Assembly: GCA_017475845.1 (NCBI GenBank)
Contig: JAFVEU010000239.1
Location: forward strand, 1-18,464
Origin: Lachnospiraceae bacterium
GTDB taxonomy: Bacteria > Bacillota > Clostridia > Lachnospirales > Lachnospiraceae
DNA: 18,464 nucleotides
Direction: 5' to 3'
In this document: in pieces, positions 6,472 through 13,650 of the stretch
Position numbering within the stretch: the stretch's first letter is position 1
Layout of the letters: each line of letters starts with the position of its first letter
Program-made: the position numbers and the translations under genes
The notes under the pieces: generated by a model
The model's input: only the letters and a program-made list of their open reading frames with translations
Database searches by the model: none
Told to the model about the DNA's origin: nothing

Positions 6472-7438
6472 TCTGATAAGCTATATTGAGGGTGCGGGCT
6501 CCATTGCCCTGGCAGGTCATGTGAGGCCTGACGGGGATGCAGTGGGTTCCACCCTCGCTCTCTATAATTACATAAGAAAAGAGTGGCCCGGAAAGGATGT
6601 GACTCTCTTTCTGGAGAAGCCGGCGGAGATCTATTCGTATCTGAAGGGCTATGATGAGGTGACGGTTCCGGAGGACGGACTTCCGGACAAAGTATATGAC
6701 CTTTTTATAGCCATGGATCTGGGGGATATGGAAAGGCTGGGAGGCGCGGCCAGATTCTTTACAGCCGCAAAGGATACCCTCTGTATAGATCATCATATAA
6801 GCAACAAGGGCTTTGGAAATCACTCATGGGTAAAGCCGGAGGCCAGCTCCACCTCAGAGCTTGTCTTTGATCTCATAGATGAGGAAAAGCTGGATAAGGA
6901 TATTGCGGAATGCATCTATACCGGCATAATACATGATACCGGGATAATGCAGTATACCAATACCACCCGCCATACCCTTGAGGTGGTGGGAAAGCTCATA
7001 GAATTCGGCTTTGAATTCAACAGGATCATAAACAGTTCCTACTACGAGAAGACCTATGTGCAGAATCAGATACTGGGAAGGGCCCTTCTGGAGAGCATAA
7101 TCTTTATGGACGGAAAATGCATAGCATCCGTTATTGATCATAATACCATGGATTTCTACGGTGCCACCTCTAAGGATTTTGACGGTATCGCAAACCAGCT
7201 CTTCAAGACAAAGGGCACGGAATGCGCGATCTTTATGTATGAGAGTTCCCGTGAGCAGCACCTTTACAAGGTGTCAATGAGATCCGGTAAAAGGCTGGAT
7301 GTGGCAAGGATCGCACAGAAATTCGGCGGCGGCGGACACAGGAATGCTGCGGGATTCTCGATGAACGGCACCTATCACGATATACTGAACAATGTTTCCG
7401 AAGAGATAGAGAAGCAGCTTAAGGAAGCAGATGGCTAA
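6464..7438 (+). CDS. nrnA: Bifunctional oligoribonuclease / pAp phosphatase NrnA (DHH family)
   Basis: NrnA degrades short RNA oligomers and removes the 3'-phosphate from pAp, using metal ions bound by the DHH domain. In the 324-residue product the DHH motifs are all visible: GHVRPDGDAVGS (Asp23 and Asp25), the DLGD motif, CIDHHISN (Asp109-His110-His111) and GIIHDTGIMQYTNTT. The DHHA1 substrate-binding domain ends with GGGGHRNAAG (starting at residue 288). The length is typical. The start overlaps rbfA by 8 bases. This position between rbfA and truB is usual in Firmicutes. Confidence 0.95.
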   Translation: MFDLISYIEGAGSIALAGHVRPDGDAVGSTLALYNYIRKEWPGKDVTLFLEKPAEIYSYLKGYDEVTVPEDGLPDKVYDLFIAMDLGDMERLGGAARFFTAAKDTLCIDHHISNKGFGNHSWVKPEASSTSELVFDLIDEEKLDKDIAECIYTGIIHDTGIMQYTNTTRHTLEVVGKLIEFGFEFNRIINSSYYEKTYVQNQILGRALLESIIFMDGKCIASVIDHNTMDFYGATSKDFDGIANQLFKTKGTECAIFMYESSREQHLYKVSMRSGKRLDVARIAQKFGGGGHRNAAGFSMNGTYHDILNNVSEEIEKQLKEADG

Positions 7439-7472
7439 AAAACCCTTTTCCCTTAACAGGGGCAGGGGTTTT
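7439..7472 (+). promoter_or_regulatory. Nested stem-loop between nrnA and truB
   Basis: AAAACCC (7439-7445) pairs with GGGTTTT (7466-7472), and an inner CCCT / AGGG pair can form inside it. The element fills the only real gap between nrnA and truB and ends three bases before the truB ribosome site (GGAG at 7475). It lacks a trailing poly-T, so it may influence RNA stability or truB translation rather than terminate transcription. Confidence 0.4.
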
Positions 7473-7484
7473 CCGGAGTGATAT

Positions 7485-8366
7485 TTGGACGGGATAATCG
7501 TTATCAATAAAGAAAAAGGCTATACCAGCAATGATGTGGTCCAGGTTTTAAGGGGCATACTCCGTATGAAGAAGATAGGTCATACCGGAACTCTGGATCC
7601 GGATGCGTCCGGAGTGCTCCCGGTGTGTCTGGGAAAGGGCACAAAGCTGGTAAATATGCTTACGGACAGTGATAAGGAGTATATTGCGGAAGCACGGCTC
7701 GGGATATGCACCGATACCGAGGATATGAGCGGAACTGTCCTTAAGCGCTTTGAGATCTCCGAGGATAGGATACCTCCGGAAGAGGAACTGAAGGAGGCAC
7801 TTTTTTCCTTTATCGGAGGATATGACCAGATACCGCCCATGTATTCCGCAAAAAAGGTGAACGGAAAGAAGCTCTATGAGCTGGCAAGAGAAGGGCAGGT
7901 CATTGAGAGAAAGGCCTGCAGAGTGGAGATCCGCTCCATAAACCTTTTAAGCTATGAATTCCCCCTTTTCCGTTTTTCGGTCCGCTGCGGCAAGGGCACC
8001 TATATACGTTCCCTCATAAGGGATACGGGAGAAAAACTGGGTACGGGAGCTGCCATGGAAAGCCTTGTCCGTACAGGGGCTTCAGGATTCAGGCTTGAGG
8101 AAGCGCTGACACTTAAGGAAGTGGAAGAGCTTACGGCAGAAGGTAAGATAGAAGCTCATATCATAAGCCCCGACAGGGTTTTTGATGATCTCCCGGGGAT
8201 CACCGTTGAAGAAAGGAATGAGGTTTTCGTACGGAACGGAAATCCCTTCAGTATTTCCGGCAGGATAGAAGACGGTGATTACAGGGTTTATCTTCCAAAG
8301 GGGATATTCGCAGCCGTATATTCCGTTAGCCGGGGAAAAGCCAGATTAAAAAGGATGTTTTTATGA
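7485..8366 (+). CDS. truB: tRNA pseudouridine(55) synthase TruB
   Basis: TruB converts uridine 55 in the T-loop of tRNAs to pseudouridine. The catalytic motif GHTGTLDPDASGVLP is present, with Asp38 as the predicted catalytic residue. Other family landmarks are DKEYIAEARLGICTDTEDM, QIPPMYSAKKVNGKKLYELA, and GKGTYIRSLIRDTGEKLG. The 293-residue length is normal and includes the C-terminal domain. The start is a TTG at 7485 with GGAG 6 bases upstream; it gives MDGIIVINKEKGYTS, as in homologues. The end overlaps ribF by four bases (ATGA), a typical coupled junction. Confidence 0.96.
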   Translation: MDGIIVINKEKGYTSNDVVQVLRGILRMKKIGHTGTLDPDASGVLPVCLGKGTKLVNMLTDSDKEYIAEARLGICTDTEDMSGTVLKRFEISEDRIPPEEELKEALFSFIGGYDQIPPMYSAKKVNGKKLYELAREGQVIERKACRVEIRSINLLSYEFPLFRFSVRCGKGTYIRSLIRDTGEKLGTGAAMESLVRTGASGFRLEEALTLKEVEELTAEGKIEAHIISPDRVFDDLPGITVEERNEVFVRNGNPFSISGRIEDGDYRVYLPKGIFAAVYSVSRGKARLKRMFL

Positions 8367-9313
8367 AGGTATTTCACGGAACAGACGAATACAGGGAGCT
8401 TATCCGGAAAACCGGTTCCGTTAAGGGCACTGCAGTAGCCCTGGGGAAGTTTGACGGCATCCATCTGGGACACGCAAGGCTCATAGATGCCATGATAAAT
8501 GAAGCGGGAAAAAGAGGGCTAAGCACCCTTCTTTTCACCTTTGACAAGCCCTTTGCCTCCTTTTTTACCGGAGAAAAGCCGGAGGTCCTTACCACCAATA
8601 AGGAAAGAGAGGAAGCCGTAAGGGAATGGGGGATAGATTTTCTTCTGGAATATCCCTTAAGAAGTGATACGGTTTCCGTTTCGCCGGAGGATTTTGTGGA
8701 TCATGTCCTTGTGGACGGTATCAATACAAAATTCATAGCTGCCGGTCCTGATATGAGCTATGGCAGCGGAGGAAAGGGAAATATCGAAACCCTGAGGACA
8801 GGCTCAAGGGGGCGTTTTGAAGTCCTGGAGGTTGAAAAGGTGCGTCTTAAGGGCGAGACTGTAAGCTCCACTCTTGTCCGGGACAGGCTTAAAAGAGGGG
8901 AAATGGAGGAGGTACGTGAGCTCCTTTCAAGACCCTACAGCGTTTCCGGAAAGGTAAGCCACGGAAGGAAGCTGGGGGCCAGCGTTCTGAATATGCCCAC
9001 TGTCAATATACTTCCGGAGGAATACAAGCTCCTGCCTCCCTTCGGAGTTTATTTTTCCGAAACGGTGGTGGGTTCCGAGAGATATAAGAGCATCACAAAT
9101 ATCGGAAGAAAGCCTACCGTACAGGAGGGAGGGACGGTGAACTGCGAGACCTTTCTCTATGATTTCACCGAGGATCTCTACGGAGAGAATATCAGGGTAG
9201 AGCTGCTGCATTTCTTAAGAGAGGAAAAAAAGTTTAACAGCATGGAGGATTTGAAAAAGGCCATGCATGATGATATGCTTTCAGGAGAGGAATACTTTTC
9301 AAATAACAACTGA
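8363..9313 (+). CDS. ribF: Bifunctional riboflavin kinase / FAD synthetase RibF
   Basis: RibF phosphorylates riboflavin to FMN and then adenylylates FMN to FAD. The N-terminal nucleotidyltransferase domain shows GKFDGIHLGH (residues 28-37), the second substrate loop GPDMSYGSGGKGN, and VSSTLVRDRLKRGEMEEV. The C-terminal kinase domain starts near residue 187, with PYSVSGKVSHGRKLG, the PTVN metal/ATP motif (212-215), SITNIGRKPTV, and NCETFLYDFTEDLYG. The 316-residue length is normal. Small departures from the more usual forms (SYG instead of FRFG-type; NMPT instead of GFPT) do not remove known essential residues. It starts inside the truB stop. Confidence 0.95.
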   Translation: MKVFHGTDEYRELIRKTGSVKGTAVALGKFDGIHLGHARLIDAMINEAGKRGLSTLLFTFDKPFASFFTGEKPEVLTTNKEREEAVREWGIDFLLEYPLRSDTVSVSPEDFVDHVLVDGINTKFIAAGPDMSYGSGGKGNIETLRTGSRGRFEVLEVEKVRLKGETVSSTLVRDRLKRGEMEEVRELLSRPYSVSGKVSHGRKLGASVLNMPTVNILPEEYKLLPPFGVYFSETVVGSERYKSITNIGRKPTVQEGGTVNCETFLYDFTEDLYGENIRVELLHFLREEKKFNSMEDLKKAMHDDMLSGEEYFSNNN

Positions 9314-9325
9314 TATGGAGGGTTA

Positions 9326-11002
9326 ATGCAAGCAGGTATATTATTGCCGATGATGGGAGGCCTTGGGCTTTTCCTCTATGGCATGAAGGTCATGAGTGAC
9401 AGCATAGAGAGAGCGGCAGGCGCAAAGCTCAGGAATATCCTTGAGACCCTTACAAGGACCAGGGTTCAGGGTATGTTCGTGGGTCTTATATTCACTGCTG
9501 TGATACAGTCGTCCAGCGCCTGTACGGTAATGATCGTGTCCTTTGTTAATTCCGGGCTCATGACTCTTTACCAGGCCGCGGGACCCATACTTGGCGCCAA
9601 TATCGGTACCACCGTCACTTCACAGCTGGTATCCTTTAATCTCTCCAAGGCTGCTCCCGTCTTTCTTCTGGGAGGTGCCCTCTGCACCATGTTCAGCAAG
9701 AACCCCATGGTAAAGAAGGTGGCTGAGATAGTTACGGGCTTTGGTGTTCTTTTCCTGGGACTTTCACAGATGTCCCAGGCCATGTCCTATTTAAAGGATG
9801 TTCAGTTTGTCACGGATATACTTATGAGTCTTCAGAATCCCCTTCTCGGGATACTGGTGGGAACGGTGCTGACAGCCCTTATCCAGAGCTCCTCCGTTAC
9901 CGTGTCCATACTGCTTTTGATGGCAAATCAGGATCTTATAGGTCTTAATATCTGTTTATTCATAATCCTTGGCTGTAATATCGGCGCCTGTGTTCCCGCC
10001 CTTCTTGCGGGACTTGCGGGAACAAGGGATGCAAAGAGAGCAGCCCTTATCCATCTTATCTTCAACATAGTGGGAACCATCATCGTGTTCGTCATCCTCT
10101 TATTTGCGGAGGGCTTTATCCTCGACATGCTGCGTATGGTTTCCGGAGATAATCCGGGAAGGATAATCGCTAATGCCCACACCGCCTTCAAGATCTTCCA
10201 GGTTATAGTACTCCTGCCCTTCACAAAGCAGATAGTGGACCTCACCTATTTCTTCGTTCCCAAATCCGGGGATGCGGGGGAGAGGATCGGATACCGCGCC
10301 CAGTACGAGCTGCAGTATATCGGTTCCAATGTGATCTTTTCTCCTGCCACAGCTGTTGTGGATGCCATTAAGGAGCTGGACCGCATGGCGAACCTTGCCA
10401 GTGAGAACCTTAACCGGGCCATGAACGCCCTTATCACTCTGGATGAGGATGAGATTCAGAAGGTATACGAGGTTGAAAAGAACATAGATTTCCTTAACCA
10501 TTCCATCACCAACTACCTGGTTAAGATCAACCAGGTGAACCTGCCTGTGGACGACATCAGACAGATCGGTGCCCTTTTCCATGTGGTGAACGATATAGAG
10601 CGTATCGGTGACCATGCGGAGAACGTGGCTGATATGGCAAAGGAGAGGATAGAAAAGAACGCTTCCTTTACCCTTGTGGCCCAGAGGGAGATGGGTGAGC
10701 TTCTGGATATGGTAAATAATATCGTCCGTTATTCCATTGAAATGTTCTCAAAGGATGATGAGAGGCACCTGAAGGACATCATCACTCTGGAGGACAGGAT
10801 AGACCGGAAGGAGAGGGAGCTGCAGAATGCCCATGTGGCAAGACTTGAGCGGAATGAGTGTTCACCCGAAGCCGGAATGATCTACTCCGATATCATCTCC
10901 GGACTGGAGAGAGTGGCTGACCACGCCACCAACATAGCCTTTGCCATAAGGGATTCCGAGAAAGAAAACATTTCAGTAAAGCAGGCTTCGGCAAAGGCCT
11001 GA
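9326..11002 (+). CDS. Na+/phosphate cotransporter family protein with C-terminal PhoU domain
   Basis: An inner-membrane protein of the Na/Pi cotransporter (NptA/PNaS) type, expected to couple sodium and phosphate movement. Two inverted membrane repeats each carry the family QSSS motif (residues 61-64 and 187-190), with conserved glycine-rich GANIGTT and GCNIGA segments following. The N-terminus reads MGGLGLFLYGMKVMSDSIE, as in homologues. After about residue 340 the protein is soluble and helical, with two PhoU-like bundles (VNDIERIGDHAENVADMA and ISGLERVADHATNIAFAI). The full length of 558 is usual. GGAGGG lies only 3 bases before the ATG. It is 12 bases after ribF, so it is probably cotranscribed with the translation operon. 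The substrate is inferred from the family. Confidence 0.9.
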   Translation: MQAGILLPMMGGLGLFLYGMKVMSDSIERAAGAKLRNILETLTRTRVQGMFVGLIFTAVIQSSSACTVMIVSFVNSGLMTLYQAAGPILGANIGTTVTSQLVSFNLSKAAPVFLLGGALCTMFSKNPMVKKVAEIVTGFGVLFLGLSQMSQAMSYLKDVQFVTDILMSLQNPLLGILVGTVLTALIQSSSVTVSILLLMANQDLIGLNICLFIILGCNIGACVPALLAGLAGTRDAKRAALIHLIFNIVGTIIVFVILLFAEGFILDMLRMVSGDNPGRIIANAHTAFKIFQVIVLLPFTKQIVDLTYFFVPKSGDAGERIGYRAQYELQYIGSNVIFSPATAVVDAIKELDRMANLASENLNRAMNALITLDEDEIQKVYEVEKNIDFLNHSITNYLVKINQVNLPVDDIRQIGALFHVVNDIERIGDHAENVADMAKERIEKNASFTLVAQREMGELLDMVNNIVRYSIEMFSKDDERHLKDIITLEDRIDRKERELQNAHVARLERNECSPEAGMIYSDIISGLERVADHATNIAFAIRDSEKENISVKQASAKA

Positions 11003-11011
11003 GATTATCCT

Positions 11012-12130
11012 ATGTTTAAGAAAGTATACCGGGAAAACATCAAGGTTCTTGCTGTACTTCCTGTTTTCCTGCTTATCTTAATACTTTTCCCTTTAAGGGC
11101 TGAGGCGAAGAATCTCAGCATTATTTCTGCGGGCGCAGGAGCGGTGCTGGACGATATCGCCACCTATTTCACCACCTGGGATATTTCCGAAAACTATAAG
11201 GAGGTCCTCACCGCAGGAGAAGCTGCGGCGGAGTACAATACGGTCTCTTCCGACATAAGCAGCCGGGATGCTGACAATGACGGCGTCCTTGCAGGTTACA
11301 CAAACTTAGGTATCGCCAACGTGAACGACCACTTAAACATCAGGGAAGCTCCTGACGAAAAGGCGGATCTGGTGGGTAAGATGACAAAGCACGCGGCCTG
11401 TGAGATCCTTGATGTCTCCGGAAACTGGGCCCACATCAAGTCCGGAAAGGTGGATGGCTACTGTACCACGGAATTTCTCTATACCGGAGAAAAGGCTCTT
11501 GAGATCGCTGAAAAGGAGATAACCCTTGTGGCCACCATAAAGACCACCACCCTCTTTGTTCGTGAGGAACCGTCCACGGACGCTGCCGTGGTCACCATGG
11601 TCCCCATTGATGAAGAGTATGTGGTAACCGAAGGAGATAAGGATTCCGAGTGGCTTAAGATCGAGATCGATGAGGATGACGGCTGGATCAGCGCGGAATA
11701 CGTGACCCTTGCGGAAACCCTGGACAAGGCCATGAGCATGAAGGAACTGAAGTACGGCGAGGGTGTTTCCGATGTGAGAGTAAGCCTTGTCAACTACGCA
11801 AAACAGTTTATCGGCAACCGCTACGTTTGGGGCGGCACCTCCCTTACCAAGGGAGCGGACTGCTCAGGCTACGTACAGAGTATATTTAAGAAGTTCGGGG
11901 TTTACCTTCCCAGAAACAGCGCTTCCCAGGCTACAGTGGGCAAGAAGATCTCTCCTTCCGATGCCCAGCCCGGAGACCTGTTCTTCTACGCCCGCGGCGG
12001 ACGTATAGGACATGTGGGTATCTACATCGGCGGAGGCCAGATAGTGAACGCCCACTCCCGCAGGACCGGCATACGTATAGATAACGCCTACTATCGAAAG
12101 CCGGCTGTGGTACGTCGTGTATTAGATTGA
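11012..12130 (+). CDS. Secreted cell-wall hydrolase: two SH3b domains plus NlpC/P60
   Basis: A predicted exported peptidoglycan endopeptidase that cuts within peptide stems. The signal peptide has a basic start, a hydrophobic core around residues 12-28, and AEA at 30-32 as a likely cleavage site. Two bacterial SH3 domains follow (about 98-152, containing HLNIREAPDEKADLVG, and about 168-232, containing TTLFVREEPSTDAAVV). The catalytic NlpC/P60 domain (about 255-372) has YVWGGTSLTKGADCSGYVQ with nucleophile Cys284, GHVGIYIGGG with His334, and His348 in NAHSRR as a probable third residue. It starts 9 bases after the transporter gene with no strong Shine-Dalgarno site, so it may rely on coupling. 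It is the last gene before the operon terminator. Confidence 0.93.
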   Translation: MFKKVYRENIKVLAVLPVFLLILILFPLRAEAKNLSIISAGAGAVLDDIATYFTTWDISENYKEVLTAGEAAAEYNTVSSDISSRDADNDGVLAGYTNLGIANVNDHLNIREAPDEKADLVGKMTKHAACEILDVSGNWAHIKSGKVDGYCTTEFLYTGEKALEIAEKEITLVATIKTTTLFVREEPSTDAAVVTMVPIDEEYVVTEGDKDSEWLKIEIDEDDGWISAEYVTLAETLDKAMSMKELKYGEGVSDVRVSLVNYAKQFIGNRYVWGGTSLTKGADCSGYVQSIFKKFGVYLPRNSASQATVGKKISPSDAQPGDLFFYARGGRIGHVGIYIGGGQIVNAHSRRTGIRIDNAYYRKPAVVRRVLD

Positions 12131-12146
12131 AATACAGAACATAAAT

Positions 12147-12180
12147 AAAACGGCTCAACCGCGTAGACTGAGCCGTTTTT
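12147..12180. terminator. Bidirectional intrinsic terminator between converging genes
   Basis: AAAACGGCTCA (12147-12157) and TGAGCCGTTTT (12169-12179) form an 11-bp stem with an 11-base loop, followed by a T run on the plus strand. The AAAA on the left becomes a T run on the minus strand. It lies between the NlpC/P60 gene and the converging DUF975 gene, so it should end both transcripts. Confidence 0.92.
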
Positions 12181-12204
12181 CTGTTATAGCTGTTCAGTGC
12201 TTTT

Positions 12205-12936
12205 TTACTGTTCTGAAACTACCGGTGATACTGATCTCTCATCTCTGATGGCCTTGTACAGTTCCGCGCAGGAGCAGTTGTAGTAGGGCAGCGTATAGAA
12301 AACGCCTACAAGACCGCAGGTGATCACGGAGAGCAGGAACCAGCCGATGAATGAAAGGTCAAAGCAGAATGCCTTCCACTTATTGCCGTTCATGAGCTTT
12401 CTGGAAAGGGTGATGGCTTCGGTTCCCTTCATCTCCGGATTCTCCGCCATGATATAGGGTACCAGCCTGTAGGAATATCCCTTGATGATACCGGGGATAA
12501 GGAAGAGGCAGCTCCATTATATCAGGAAAAGATCCCTTAAGAACAGGGTTCCTACATTATTCATCCAGGAGGGACTAAAGCCTCTGGAAAGGTCTCCCAG
12601 TTCTCCGGGTGCATCTGTGTTCCTTAAGAAGAAGTTCTGACAGCCAACCTCCAGGGGATTTAACACAAAGATATCCAGCACCAGGCCGACAACGGCAACC
12701 ACAAGAACAGTCCCGAGGATAGCAAGCACTATGGCTGTGACCGTTTCGCTATCAAGCCCCAGCTCCTTAAAGCTGTTGGCGGCTTCCGAAGCGGAGCTGC
12801 CTGCGGATGATCCCATGGATCCTCCCGTTGCGGCGCCTCCCACTACAGAAAGTATGAAGGATACCACCAGAGCGATACCGTAGTTTGCTTTCATGGCAGC
12901 CTTGCCCTTTGCTTTTAATTCACTTCCGTTCCACAT
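12205..12936 (-). pseudogene. DUF975 family membrane protein, interrupted by an in-frame TAA
   Basis: The start is strong: ATG (12936 to 12934), with AGGGAGGAAA close upstream on the minus strand. The first 139 codons give MWNGSELKAKGKAAMKANYG, two hydrophobic segments around a Gly/Ser/Ala-rich loop, then NPLEVGCQNFFLRN and LFLRDLFLI, followed by TAA at 12519 to 12517. Without any change of frame the next codons read WSCLFLIPGIIKGYSYRLVP, then YIMAENPEMKGTEAITLSRK and the usual DUF975 C-terminus (FIGWFLLSVITCGLVGVFY) to a stop at 12205. The two pieces are therefore one gene of about 243 codons with a single nonsense codon. A TTA-to-TAA change would explain it, since DUF975 proteins usually have a hydrophobic residue there. 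Family function is unknown. Alternatives are a sequencing error, a very recent mutation, or readthrough. The downstream part has ATG 12450 but no obvious ribosome site. Confidence 0.82.
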
Positions 12937-12972
12937 ATTGTTTCCTCCCTATGGTGTTTTTTTAACAGGAAA

Positions 12973-13001
12973 GTTATATCACAGTTTGACAAATATGTAT
13001 A
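12973..13001 (-). promoter_or_regulatory. Putative promoter of the DUF975 gene
   Basis: On the minus strand TATACA (13001 to 12996), a 17-base spacer and TATAAC (12978 to 12973) form a plausible sigma-A promoter about 35 bases before the DUF975 start. The -10 is good and the -35 is moderate. It faces away from the zapA promoter. Confidence 0.45.
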
Positions 13002-13006
13002 GTTAA

Positions 13007-13021
13007 GAGTCTTAAAGACTC
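13007..13021. promoter_or_regulatory. 15-base perfect palindrome between divergent promoters
   Basis: GAGTCTT-A-AAGACTC at 13007-13021 is exactly symmetric about one central base. It lies between the predicted minus-strand DUF975 promoter and the plus-strand zapA promoter. It could be a regulator-binding site, but there is only one copy and no regulator gene nearby. Confidence 0.4.
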
Positions 13022-13059
13022 AGGATAAACGCAAAATGTATCTGCCGGTCCGATGACTC

Positions 13060-13088
13060 TTTAAAAAGGGCGGTTAATCTGATATACT
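13060..13088 (+). promoter_or_regulatory. Putative sigma-A promoter of the zapA operon
   Basis: TTTAAA (13060-13065), a 17-base spacer and TATACT (13083-13088) lie about 35 bases before the zapA ATG. The -10 is near-consensus and the -35 matches four of six bases. No terminator is visible between zapA and the window end, so this promoter probably drives all five genes. Confidence 0.55.
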
Positions 13089-13122
13089 CATCTACAAAGC
13101 TTTTTTTCGGGAGAGAGATGGA

Positions 13123-13650
13123 ATGGCTACGAAAAATGATACGGAAGTGCTTATCGGCGGGAAGGTTTTTACACTGTCCGGATATGAGAGTGAAGAATAC
13201 CTGCAGAGGATCGCAGCGTACATAAACGGAAAGATCTCCGAATACAGTAAGATCGACAGTTATTCCAGGCAGAGTATAGATGTGCAGAATATCCTTCTGC
13301 AGCTTAATATCGCGGATGACTATTTTAAGGCAAGAGAGAAGCTGGAAGTATTGAAGAGCACCTCCGAAGATAAGGATAAAGAGCTTTATGATGTGAAGCA
13401 CGAGCTTATCACCACTCAGATAAAGCTTAAGAGTCTGGAGGAATCCCTGCAGAAATTAAGGGATGAGAATAACGAGAACCAGAAGAAGATCGTGAAGCTG
13501 GAGACGGAGCTGGGACTCATGTCGGAAGAAGATGAGTTCCTGGATGACCTGCCCGAAGGCGAGGCCGAAAGTCTGACAGAGGGGGCTGCTCCGAAGGCTG
13601 TCAGAAGTGCGGAGGCTCCTGCCCGCAAAGCAAGAAGAAAAAGGCATTGA
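13123..13650 (+). CDS. zapA: Cell division protein ZapA with extended charged C-terminus
   Basis: ZapA binds FtsZ filaments and bundles them in the Z ring. The N-terminal domain is recognisable: EVLIGGKVFTLSGYESEEYL, QRIAAYINGKISEY, then NILLQLNIADDYFKAREKLE. A long coiled coil covers about residues 65-130. The remaining 45 or so residues are unlike the compact family: an acidic patch (EEDEFLDDLPEGEAE), then an Ala/Pro/Arg/Lys tail ending ARKARRKRH. At 175 residues it is well above the usual 85-110, although longer forms with tails occur in Clostridia. GGGAGAGAG lies 5 bases before the ATG. The stop overlaps the TTG start of the next gene (TTGA). Confidence 0.88.
   Translation: MATKNDTEVLIGGKVFTLSGYESEEYLQRIAAYINGKISEYSKIDSYSRQSIDVQNILLQLNIADDYFKAREKLEVLKSTSEDKDKELYDVKHELITTQIKLKSLEESLQKLRDENNENQKKIVKLETELGLMSEEDEFLDDLPEGEAESLTEGAAPKAVRSAEAPARKARRKRH

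Noticed and set aside
10100..10615. Minus-strand ORF of 171 codons opposite the Na/Pi cotransporter
   Set aside because: It lies wholly within a well-supported coding gene, with no recognisable motifs and no promoter or ribosome site.
12205..12450. Second, separate DUF975 gene starting at ATG 12450
   Set aside because: It is in the same frame as the upstream part and continues the same domain after a single TAA; there is no ribosome site before 12450.
12986..13014. Plus-strand promoter starting with TTGACA at 12986
   Set aside because: The -35 is perfect, but no acceptable -10 lies 16-18 bases downstream; TTTAAA/TATACT at 13060-13088 is a better zapA promoter.
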